Shown here: in pieces, positions 1 through 6,963 of the stretch
Position numbering within the stretch: position 1 is the first letter of the stretch
Layout: each line of letters begins with the position of its first letter
Assembly: GCA_021813645.1 (NCBI GenBank)
Contig: JAKAJW010000071.1
Coordinates: forward strand, 1-9,341
Origin: Pseudomonadota bacterium
GTDB taxonomy: Bacteria > Pseudomonadota > Alphaproteobacteria > Rhodobacterales > Rhodobacteraceae
DNA: 9,341 bases
Reading direction: 5' to 3'
Translations under genes and position numbers: made by a program
Notes under the pieces: model-generated
Seen by the model: the letters and a program-made list of their open reading frames with translations, nothing else
Database searches by the model: none
Told to the model about the DNA's origin: nothing

Positions 1-701
1 CCGCGGCGGATCGCGCCGCGGATGGCGGCGTAGAGCTCCTGCACCGACGCCTCCAGGCTGCGGTGGTCGCGGTCGCCGTAGGTCGATTCCATGACCAGCA
101 CATCGGCCCGCGGCGCCGGTTCCGGATCGGACAGCAGCGGGCGCCCGGGCGAGCCGAGATCACCGGAAAACAAGACCGAGCGGCCCTTCGCCTCGAGCCG
201 GATCCAGCTCGAGCCGAGGATATGGCCGGCATTGCCGAACCGCGCCGTCAGCCCCGGGGCGAGCTCCAGGCTCTGGCCGAGCCGGGCGGTGCGGCCGAAG
301 CGGTCGAAGGCGGCCAGGGCGTCGATCGTGCCGTAAAGCGCCCCCGGCCGGTGCCGGCCCGGATGGCGGGCGGCGCGGTCGGCCTCTTCCTCCTGCAGCT
401 TGGCCGAATCCATCAGCACCAGCCGGGTCAGGTCGCGGGTCGCGTCGGTGGCGACGATCTCGCCCTTGAAGCCGCGCTTGACCAGCAGCGGAATGCGGCC
501 GCAATGGTCGAGATGGGCATGGGTCAGCAGCAGCATGTCGATCGCGGCGGGATCGAAGGCGAAGGGATCGGCATTGTCCTCTTCGAGCTCGCGCGAACCC
601 TGGAACAGGCCGCAGTCGATCAACACCCGCCGCCCCGCCGCCTCGACCAGATGGCACGAGCCGGTGACCCCGCCCGCCGCGCCGTGGAAACTCAACCGCA
701 T
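1..701 (-). CDS. MBL-fold/beta-CASP RNA exonuclease (C-terminus cut off by window edge)
   Basis: This is the N-terminal 233 codons of a metallo-beta-lactamase-fold protein of the CPSF73-like group, zinc-dependent RNA endo/exonucleases acting in the cytoplasm. The protein starts MRLSFHGAAGGVTGSCHLVE, the usual opening of this group. The metal-binding motif HAHLDH is at residues 61-66. A third histidine is in GHILGS (H160), the bridging aspartate is in SGDLG (D181), and ESTYGDRDH (205-213) marks the junction to the beta-CASP insertion. Family members are roughly 450-550 residues, so the beta-CASP domain and the C-terminal RNA-specificity motifs lie beyond position 1. The ATG at 701-699 is preceded by AGAAGG about 7 bases upstream, inside the end of the preceding gene. 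That gene stops at 705, leaving a 3-base gap, so the two are probably co-translated. The family call is firm; the RNA target is not known from sequence. Confidence 0.93.
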   Translation of the reverse strand, partial: MRLSFHGAAGGVTGSCHLVEAAGRRVLIDCGLFQGSRELEEDNADPFAFDPAAIDMLLLTHAHLDHCGRIPLLVKRGFKGEIVATDATRDLTRLVLMDSAKLQEEEADRAARHPGRHRPGALYGTIDALAAFDRFGRTARLGQSLELAPGLTARFGNAGHILGSSWIRLEAKGRSVLFSGDLGSPGRPLLSDPEPAPRADVLVMESTYGDRDHRSLEASVQELYAAIRGAIRR

Positions 702-704
702 CGC

Positions 705-1361
705 CTAACCTTCTGTCGCTGCGTCGGCTTGCGCCCACCAGGGCACTTCATCCGAGTCGGGCCGCTGGCGCAACAACTCGCTGATCTCGAAGGTGGCCGT
801 ATAGCTGATGAACTCGGTCAGCGCCGAGACCTCGATCCACCAGCGCACCTTGGCGGCGGTCAGCCGGTCCCAGTTCGCCGAGCTCTGCTCGCTATTCTGC
901 GGCTCGATGGCGAAGGGGATGCCCTCGGTCGAGGTGACCTTGGAATGCGGCACGAAGCAGACGCTCTTGAACAGCGTGGTGGCGACCGAGCGGCCCTGGA
1001 TGTCCTCGCCGCGCAGCCGCACCGTGTAGCGGCCGATGGCCTCCACCGGCCGGTCGGTGCGGATCACCCCGCGCAGCGGCTCGCCCTGCACCGGGCGCTC
1101 GATCTCGATCACCGAGCGGCCGTATTTGCGCCGTCGGATCCCGGCCCGCACCCCGTTGATGAGAAAGAACGGCCCGATCGCCGAGCCGATCGCCGGCACC
1201 AGCATCAGGATGCTTTCGTGCCGCGCGTCGGGCGCCATCCGCGCCAACAGCCAGATCGCCCCGGCCATCGCCAGCGCGCAGATCGAGGCGGCGCGCATCG
1301 CCACGCCGCCCTCGTCGTTGACGTCACGTCCGACATATCGGGTCGGGTCGGCGTGGCTCAT
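705..1361 (-). CDS. two-helix membrane protein with C-terminal beta-rich domain, function unknown (DUF3592-like?)
   Basis: A 218-residue protein. Two hydrophobic helices lie near the N-terminus, at about residues 22-41 (AMRAASICALAMAGAIWLLA) and 50-74. A basic RRRKYGR stop-transfer patch (77-83) follows. The remaining 135 residues look like beta strands, for example GEPLRGVIRTD and GRYTVRLRGED, ending with the pattern WWIEVSALTEFISYTATFEIS (174-194). Alternating strands ending in 'W-x-hydrophobic ... Y-x-A-x-F-E' recall DUF3592/arrestin-like proteins, but this is pattern recognition only. Translation probably begins at ATG 1361-1359, which overlaps the stop of a small upstream ORF as ATGA. 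It lacks a well-spaced Shine-Dalgarno of its own, which suggests coupling. An alternative start is Met22 (ATG at 1298), with GAGG about 12 bases upstream. The frame stays open to a GTG at 1538, but that extension is arginine-rich and does not look coded. The gene stops 3 bases before the MBL nuclease. No function can be assigned. Confidence 0.82.
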   Translation of the reverse strand: MSHADPTRYVGRDVNDEGGVAMRAASICALAMAGAIWLLARMAPDARHESILMLVPAIGSAIGPFFLINGVRAGIRRRKYGRSVIEIERPVQGEPLRGVIRTDRPVEAIGRYTVRLRGEDIQGRSVATTLFKSVCFVPHSKVTSTEGIPFAIEPQNSEQSSANWDRLTAAKVRWWIEVSALTEFISYTATFEISELLRQRPDSDEVPWWAQADAATEG

Positions 1362-1531
1362 CCTCGCGGCGCATCCTCGGTCGGGGCATCCTGGCACAGC
1401 GCGTCGGCGCTCTGGTCCGCGATGCGGTCTGGGCTGGGGCCTGGGGCCGTTCCCGCCGAGGCTAGCGCGTTTGCCGCGACGATGCCACCTTGGACCGACG
1501 GCGGCGCGGGGGAACCTGTGGTTTGCCGCAT
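1358..1531 (-). CDS. possible small ORF, 57 residues, start-stop coupled to the membrane protein
   Basis: An open frame runs from ATG 1531-1529 to TGA 1360-1358 in the gap between the aminopeptidase and the membrane protein. It begins MRQTTGSPAPPSVQGG and ends in an acidic stretch, DRIADQSADALCQDAPTED. Its TGA overlaps the ATG of the next gene as ATGA, the classic arrangement of coupled genes. The second half uses codons much like its neighbours, while the first half is less biased. The upstream sequence GGGTGGGTGGGC is only a weak ribosome-binding site. The frame stays open further upstream without a good start (residues such as FWREPLRLPLLGGWA precede the ATG). I recognise no family, signal peptide or membrane segment. 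It may be a real leader or small protein, or an open frame by chance in G+C-rich DNA. Confidence 0.33.
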   Translation of the reverse strand: MRQTTGSPAPPSVQGGIVAANALASAGTAPGPSPDRIADQSADALCQDAPTEDAPRG

Positions 1532-1581
1532 TGCCCACCCACCCAGCAGCGGCAGGCGCAGCGGTTCGCGCCAGAATGGGC

Positions 1582-1607
1582 GGCCAAGCCTTGCGTCTCG
1601 GTTGGCC
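1582..1607. repeat. inverted repeat downstream of the aminopeptidase stop
   Basis: GGCCAA (1582-1587) and TTGGCC (1602-1607) form perfect 6-base arms around a 14-base loop. They lie 16-41 bases past the aminopeptidase stop codon on the minus strand. A hairpin here could slow or partly terminate transcription between the aminopeptidase and the downstream genes. There is no run of T after the stem, so it is not a standard intrinsic terminator. Confidence 0.3.
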
Positions 1608-1622
1608 CGGCCGCGGCGCGGC

Positions 1623-2858
<1,236 letters not shown>

Positions 2859-2886
2859 GCTCTGCCTCGCAATGCGGTTCGCAGGC

Positions 2887-2915
2887 GACCTTAGTCCGGC
2901 CGGCCGCAAGGTCAA
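2887..2915 (-). promoter_or_regulatory. candidate sigma-70 promoter of the aminopeptidase, enclosed by a dyad
   Basis: On the minus strand TTGACC (2915-2910, 5 of 6 to the -35 consensus) is followed after 16 bases by TAAGGT (2893-2888, 3 of 6 to the -10). This ends about 30 bases before the aminopeptidase start. The same positions carry a perfect inverted repeat, GACCTT (2887-2892) and AAGGTC (2908-2913), 15 bases apart, with a CCGGCCGG core. The arms cover parts of the -35 and -10, so the dyad could be a repressor operator. The promoter call rests on consensus matching only. Confidence 0.42.
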
Positions 2916-3008
2916 TGCGGGGACCGGTTCGCCGCCGCGCCCGCCGCCAGGCGCACCGCGCCGCCGCCCCGCGTGACGCTGCGTAGCGGAGACTCCGGCC
3001 GCCTTGCG

Positions 3009-3060
3009 CGGCGGGCGAAAACCGCCGACTCTTGTCGCCGCCCGCCCCCCGCGGCGGAGG
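3009..3060 (+). promoter_or_regulatory. ribosome binding site and possible leader hairpin of the acyl-CoA synthetase
   Basis: GGAGG (3056-3060) sits 8 bases before the ATG at 3069 and fixes the start. Upstream, CGGCGG (3009-3014) and CCGCCG (3022-3027) can form a 6-base-pair stem with a 7-base loop. A second CGGCGG (3052-3057) overlaps the ribosome binding site and could pair with the same CCGCCG instead. The ribosome binding site is clear; any regulatory use of the pairing is speculation in such G+C-rich sequence. Confidence 0.45.
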
Positions 3061-3068
3061 GAGACCGC

Positions 3069-4973
3069 ATGACCGAATTCGCTTCCGTCGCCGACCGCAA
3101 CGCCATCGAGGCCGAGGCCCCGTGGGAGGCGCGCCCGCTGGCGCCCTCGCTCTATGCGCTGCTCGCCGACACCGCCGACCGGTTCGGCGCCAAGCCCGCC
3201 TTCTCCTTTCAGCTGACCTCGGGCCCGAAGGATCCGGCCGAAACCCTGAGCTGGCGCGAGTTGAAGGCCCGCGTGACCCAGGCCGCGAACCTGTTCCGCG
3301 GGCTCGGCATCGGGCCCGAGGATGTCGTGGCCTTCATCCTGCCCAACAGCACCGAAACCGCGGTGACGATGATCGCCGGCGCGGTGGCCGGCATCGTCAA
3401 CCCGATCAACCCGCTGCTGGAGCCGGCGCATATCTCCGCCATCCTGCGCGAGACCGGCGCCAAGGTGGTGGTCACGCTGAAGGCCTTCCCGAAGACCGAC
3501 ATCGCCGCCAAGGTGGCCGAGGCGCTGGTCGAAGCGCCGGGGGTCGAGACCGTGCTCGAGGTCGATCTCAACCGCTATCTGAGCCCGCCGAAATCCTGGA
3601 TCGTGCCCTTCCTGCGGCCGAAGCACGCCATCCGCCACAAGGCCCGCATTCTCGACTTCGCGCGCGAACTTGCCCGTCAGCCGGCCGATCGGCTCGGCTT
3701 CGACGATCTGCAGGGCGACCGGGTGGCGGCCTATTTCCACACCGGCGGCACCACCGGCATGCCGAAGGTGGCGCAGCATCGCGTCTCGGGCATGCTCTAC
3801 AACGGCTGGCTCGGCGCGCGGCTGCTGTTCGGCGCGGAATCGGTGGTGATCTGCCCGCTGCCCCTATTCCACGTCTTCGCCGTCTACCCGATCCTGATGT
3901 CGGTCATCAGCAGCGGCGCCCATGTCGTCTTCCCGACCCCGGCCGGCTATCGCGGCGAGGGGGTGATGGACAATTTCTGGAAGCTGGTCGAGCGCTGGCG
4001 CGTCACCTTCGTCATCACCGTGCCCACCGCCGTCTCGGCGCTGATGCAGCGGCCGGTGAACGCCGACGTCTCCTCGCTCGCCTTCGCGCTGTCCGGCTCC
4101 GCGGCGATGCCGCTCGAGCTGTTCCGCCGCTTCGAGGCGGCGACCGGCGTGGCGGTGGTCGAGGGCTACGGCCTGACCGAGGCCACCTGCCTGGTTTCCT
4201 GCAACCCGCCGAGCGGGGCGAAGAAGATCGGCTCGGTCGGCATCCCCTTCCCCTATACCCAGGTCCGCATCCTGCATTGCGACGACAGCGGCCGCGTGCT
4301 GAAGGAATGCGGTATCGACGAGGTGGGCGAGATCTGCGTCTCCAACCCCGGCGTCTGGCCGGGCATGACCTATACCGAGGCGCCGAAGAACCGGGGCCTG
4401 TTCGCCGAGGGCCGTTACCTGCGCACCGGAGACCTCGGCCGGATCGACGCCGAGGGCTATCTCTACATCACCGGGCGGGCCAAGGACCTGATCATCCGCG
4501 GCGGCCACAACATCGACCCGGCCGAGATCGAGGAGGCGATGCTGACCCATCCGGCGGTCGGCTTCGCCGGTGCGATCGGCCAGCCCGACGCCTTCGCCGG
4601 CGAATTGCCCTGCGTCTATGTCGAGTTGGTGCAGGGCGCCGAGGTCACGGCCGAGGAACTGCTGGCCCATGCCAAGGAACGGATCCACGAGCGCGCCGCC
4701 GTTCCCAAACACGTCGAAATCCTGCCCGAACTGCCGAAGACAGCCGTCGGCAAGGTGTTCAAGCCGGATCTGCGCCGCCGCGCCATCACGCGGGTCTACA
4801 ATGCCGCGCTGGCCCAGGCCGGGGTGGAAGCCCGCGTCGCCGAGGTGGTGGAGGACAAGAAGCGCGGCCTGGTCGCCGAGCTGGTCCGCACCGGCCAGGC
4901 CAGCGACGCCGAGGTGACCAAGGTGCTGGGCGAATTCACCCGGCCCTGGGAGTGGCGGCGCCCGCCGCTCTAG
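3069..4973 (+). CDS. AMP-forming acyl-CoA synthetase (acyl-CoA ligase)
   Basis: A 634-residue member of the ANL adenylating superfamily. It activates a carboxylic acid with ATP to an acyl-adenylate and then transfers the acyl group to coenzyme A. The motifs appear in order: P-loop HTGGTTGMPK (224-233), PLPLFHVFA (263-271), YGLTE (367-371), RTGDLG (452-457), the hinge region GRAKDLIIRGGHNI (469-482), and the C-terminal PKTAVGKV with catalytic Lys562 (556-563). Compared with a minimal ligase of about 520-550 residues it has extra sequence before the P-loop, around residues 160-212, and a tail of about 65 residues after the catalytic lysine. The layout resembles a proteobacterial 630-residue AMP-binding group (PRK07529-like). 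The acid substrate cannot be read from sequence; medium or long-chain or branched acids are all possible. No membrane helix or signal peptide is seen. It is transcribed away from the aminopeptidase and seems to stand alone, with the next gene 125 bases downstream having its own candidate promoter. Confidence 0.95.
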   Translation: MTEFASVADRNAIEAEAPWEARPLAPSLYALLADTADRFGAKPAFSFQLTSGPKDPAETLSWRELKARVTQAANLFRGLGIGPEDVVAFILPNSTETAVTMIAGAVAGIVNPINPLLEPAHISAILRETGAKVVVTLKAFPKTDIAAKVAEALVEAPGVETVLEVDLNRYLSPPKSWIVPFLRPKHAIRHKARILDFARELARQPADRLGFDDLQGDRVAAYFHTGGTTGMPKVAQHRVSGMLYNGWLGARLLFGAESVVICPLPLFHVFAVYPILMSVISSGAHVVFPTPAGYRGEGVMDNFWKLVERWRVTFVITVPTAVSALMQRPVNADVSSLAFALSGSAAMPLELFRRFEAATGVAVVEGYGLTEATCLVSCNPPSGAKKIGSVGIPFPYTQVRILHCDDSGRVLKECGIDEVGEICVSNPGVWPGMTYTEAPKNRGLFAEGRYLRTGDLGRIDAEGYLYITGRAKDLIIRGGHNIDPAEIEEAMLTHPAVGFAGAIGQPDAFAGELPCVYVELVQGAEVTAEELLAHAKERIHERAAVPKHVEILPELPKTAVGKVFKPDLRRRAITRVYNAALAQAGVEARVAEVVEDKKRGLVAELVRTGQASDAEVTKVLGEFTRPWEWRRPPL

Positions 4974-5041
4974 GCCGCTCCGGCTCCCGCCGAACGCCGC
5001 CGCCCTATCCGGCCCGCAAGCGCCTGCGGCATCACAAATTC

Positions 5042-5070
5042 TTGATCGGCAAACGCGCCGGGGCTAGGCT
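5042..5070 (+). promoter_or_regulatory. candidate sigma-70 promoter of the secreted protein gene
   Basis: TTGATC (5042-5047) and TAGGCT (5065-5070) are separated by 17 bases and lie 28 bases before the start codon. They match 4 of 6 and 3 of 6 consensus positions. The surrounding CACAAATTCTTGATC is locally A+T-rich against the background, which supports a promoter. It is the only A+T-rich patch in the 125-base gap between the ligase and this gene. Confidence 0.42.
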
Positions 5071-5098
5071 CGCGGCACGTCGCCTTTCGGAGGTCGCC

Positions 5099-5611
5099 AT
5101 GCAGGCCAAGGCTTTGCGTTCCATGCTGCTCGGCGCGGTGCTTGCCGCGGGGCTTCTTCCCGCTTCGGCATGGGCCGACAGCACAAACTCCATCGTCTAT
5201 CGGTTGAAGGACTGGGAGGTGCGATCCGTCGCCTGGGACGACGGCACCACGGCCTGCGTCGCCGAGGTCAGCTATGCCAAGGACTCCTTCTCGATCTGGG
5301 CCGACAAGACCAACCCGATCCGGCTGCAGTTCTTCTCGACCGACTGGAACTTCAACGAGGGCGTTACCGATCTCAAGCTGCGGATCGACGGACGGGCGTC
5401 CTGGACCTTGCGCGACGCCGATCTCTACAAGAACTCGATCCTGTTCGATCTGCCCACCAGCAACGCCGGCACCCAGTTTCTGGCCGAGGTGGCCCATGGC
5501 GACACGCTCTATCTGATGGAGACCGATGGCCGAGAGGTGCAGGACTACTCGCTCTCCGGCTCGCGGGCCTCGATCGTCGCGCTCTCGGATTGCGTGGATG
5601 CGCTGAAATGA
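5099..5611 (+). CDS. small secreted (periplasmic) protein, function unknown, possibly IalB-like
   Basis: A 170-residue protein with a clear Sec signal peptide: a basic start MQAKALR, a hydrophobic core SMLLGAVLAAGLL, and a cleavage site near PASAWA-D (residues 21-27). There is no lipobox cysteine. The mature part has about 145 residues with just two cysteines (C53 and C165), likely forming a disulphide, and several tryptophans early on (DWEVRSVAWDD, SFSIWADK). The C-terminal pattern SLSGSRASIVALSDC (151-165) is of a kind common in alphaproteobacterial periplasmic proteins. DWEV...TTACVAEV faintly recalls the invasion-associated locus B family; the relation is uncertain. The ATG at 5099 has GGAGG at 5089-5093, 5 bases upstream. 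The frame stays open back through the ligase to 3032, but the signal peptide and ribosome site set the true start. It is not visibly linked to its neighbours. Confidence 0.85.
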   Translation: MQAKALRSMLLGAVLAAGLLPASAWADSTNSIVYRLKDWEVRSVAWDDGTTACVAEVSYAKDSFSIWADKTNPIRLQFFSTDWNFNEGVTDLKLRIDGRASWTLRDADLYKNSILFDLPTSNAGTQFLAEVAHGDTLYLMETDGREVQDYSLSGSRASIVALSDCVDALK

Positions 5612-5654
5612 CCGGGCCGCGCCGCGGCAAATGACGCGACGTTAACCGAGGTTT

Positions 5655-5729
5655 CTTGTGGCCGATGGGTCGATCCGCGCCGCTTTCGGATCACAAGCCC
5701 TTGAACGAACCGGAGCGAATCTATCTACA
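5655..5729 (+). promoter_or_regulatory. leader region of the efflux operon: inverted repeats and weak promoter candidate
   Basis: The 182-base gap before the efflux operon (5612-5793) holds two nested inverted repeats. CTTGTG (5655-5660) pairs with CACAAG (5692-5697), and GATCCG (5672-5677) pairs with CGGATC (5687-5692). Just downstream, TTGAAC (5701-5706) resembles a -35, with poor -10 matches (TATCTA at 5722 or TCTACA at 5724). Together these could be an operator and promoter, but the matches are weak. No other gene is seen in the gap, and no T-tailed terminator follows the secreted protein gene. Confidence 0.28.
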
Positions 5730-5793
5730 GACCAGGGAGGCGGTGCCGGGTGCGGAGGAGGGGCCGCAGCGCTGCCAGTGAGGATTAGTTTTC

Positions 5794-6963
5794 ATGTCGC
5801 GTCTCATGCCGGGCCACCGGATTGCCGCAATTCTGGTGCTGATCGCCGCCGGGGCCTGGGTGGCGACCGGCAAGTTTTCATCTGTCGGCAGCGATCAGGT
5901 GCTGGCCGCCCAGCCGGCCGGAACCGAGCCGCCCGCCGAGGCAGCGCCGGCCCGCCCGCTGCTGCCCACCGTCGCCGCGGTCGCGCCGAAATTCGCCGAA
6001 CATGCCCGCGCCATCCGGCTCTCGGGCGAAACCCAGGCCGACAAGACGGTGACGCTGGCCGCCCGTGCCAATGGCGTGGTGCTGCGGCTCGAGGTCGCCG
6101 AGGGCCAGCGGATCGCCGCCGGCGCCGAGGTGCTGCGGCTCGAGGGGCCCGATGTCGAGGCCGCGGTGGCCAATGCCAAGGCGGTGCTGGCGCAGCGCGT
6201 GCAGGAGCTTGAGGCCGACGAGAAACTGGCCGCGAGCGGCAACTTCCCCGCGCTGCAGCTGCTCGCCGCGCGCACCGCCAAGGCGGTCGCCGAGGCCGCC
6301 GTGACCCAGGCCGAGGCCGCGGCCGACCGGCTCGTCCTGCGCGCCCCCTTCGCCGGCGTGATCGATTCGGTCAGCGCTCAGCAGGGCCAGTGGCTGCAGC
6401 AGGGCACCCCGGTGGCCGAGCTTCTGGCGCTCGACCCGATCGTGGTGCGCGCCGAGGTGAACGAGCTCGACGTGGGCGAGATCGCGCCCGGCGCCAAGGC
6501 CCAGGTGACGCTGGTCGACGGCCGCCACTTCGAGGGCCAGGTGCGCTATGTCTCCAAGCTCGCCAGCAAGGTGACCCGCACCTATCCGGTCGAGGTGGCG
6601 CTGGCCAATCCCGCGGGCGCCATCCCGGCCGGAATGACCGCGCAGATCACCCTCTTCGCCCCGCCGGTGCGCGCCGTCACCGTGCCGCGCTCGGTCATCA
6701 CCCTGTCCGACGCGGGCGCGCTCGGGCTGCGCACCGTCGATGCCGGCAACGTCACCCATTTCACCCCCGTCACCCTGGTCGACGATACCCCGGCCGGGCT
6801 GGTGCTGGCTGGGGTGCCGGACGGCGTGAAGATCGTCGTCTCCGGCCAGGATCTGGTGAAGGACGGCCAGAAGGTCGATGTCGTCGCGCCGCCCGCCGGC
6901 GGGCCGACCCTGGGCGACATGTCCGGCCTCGACGGCAGCGGCGCCGGCGGCGCAGGCCAATGA
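5794..6963 (+). CDS. RND efflux periplasmic adaptor (membrane fusion protein, HlyD/AcrA family)
   Basis: A 389-residue adaptor that joins an inner-membrane RND pump to an outer-membrane channel across the periplasm. An uncleaved anchor or signal helix lies at about residues 10-24 (IAAILVLIAAGAWVA), with no lipobox cysteine. The domains follow in the usual order. The first lipoyl half is at about 85-118 (GVVLRLEVAEGQRIAAGAEV). A short alanine/glutamate-rich helical hairpin spans about 120-178. The second lipoyl half is at about 180-210 (LRAPFAGVIDSVSAQQGQWL), the beta-barrel at about 215-288 (VVRAEVNELDVGEIAPGAKA), and a membrane-proximal domain runs to about 365. The last 20 residues are a glycine-rich tail (GLDGSGAGGAGQ) of no recognisable function. 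The start has GAGGA at 5780-5784, 9 bases upstream. The TGA overlaps the ATG of the permease by 4 bases, so the pair is translationally coupled. The transported substrate cannot be told from sequence. Confidence 0.94.
   Translation: MSRLMPGHRIAAILVLIAAGAWVATGKFSSVGSDQVLAAQPAGTEPPAEAAPARPLLPTVAAVAPKFAEHARAIRLSGETQADKTVTLAARANGVVLRLEVAEGQRIAAGAEVLRLEGPDVEAAVANAKAVLAQRVQELEADEKLAASGNFPALQLLAARTAKAVAEAAVTQAEAAADRLVLRAPFAGVIDSVSAQQGQWLQQGTPVAELLALDPIVVRAEVNELDVGEIAPGAKAQVTLVDGRHFEGQVRYVSKLASKVTRTYPVEVALANPAGAIPAGMTAQITLFAPPVRAVTVPRSVITLSDAGALGLRTVDAGNVTHFTPVTLVDDTPAGLVLAGVPDGVKIVVSGQDLVKDGQKVDVVAPPAGGPTLGDMSGLDGSGAGGAGQ

Noticed and set aside
1362..1538. GTG start at 1538 giving the membrane protein 59 extra residues
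   Set aside because: The extension is arginine/proline-rich without family-like features. The ATG at 1361 gives a sensible N-terminus before the first helix.
1534..1544. CCCACCCACCC as a G-quadruplex on the minus strand
   Set aside because: Only three runs of three G are present; a fourth run is missing nearby.
2859..3779. N-terminal extension of the aminopeptidase to 718 residues
   Set aside because: The extension is antisense to the ligase and low in complexity. The 411-residue product from 2858 matches the family length and has a ribosome site.
3032..5611. An 859-codon plus-strand frame spanning the ligase and the secreted protein
   Set aside because: Up to about 5098 it is an out-of-frame shadow of the acyl-CoA synthetase. 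Only the last 170 codons, with a signal peptide and ribosome site at 5099, are a real gene.
5612..5640. GCCGCGCCGCGGC as an intrinsic terminator after the secreted protein gene
   Set aside because: A stable stem would leave too small a loop, and no T run follows.
5641..5646. GTTAAC as a CtrA binding site
   Set aside because: Only a half site is present; the second TTAA at the required spacing is absent.
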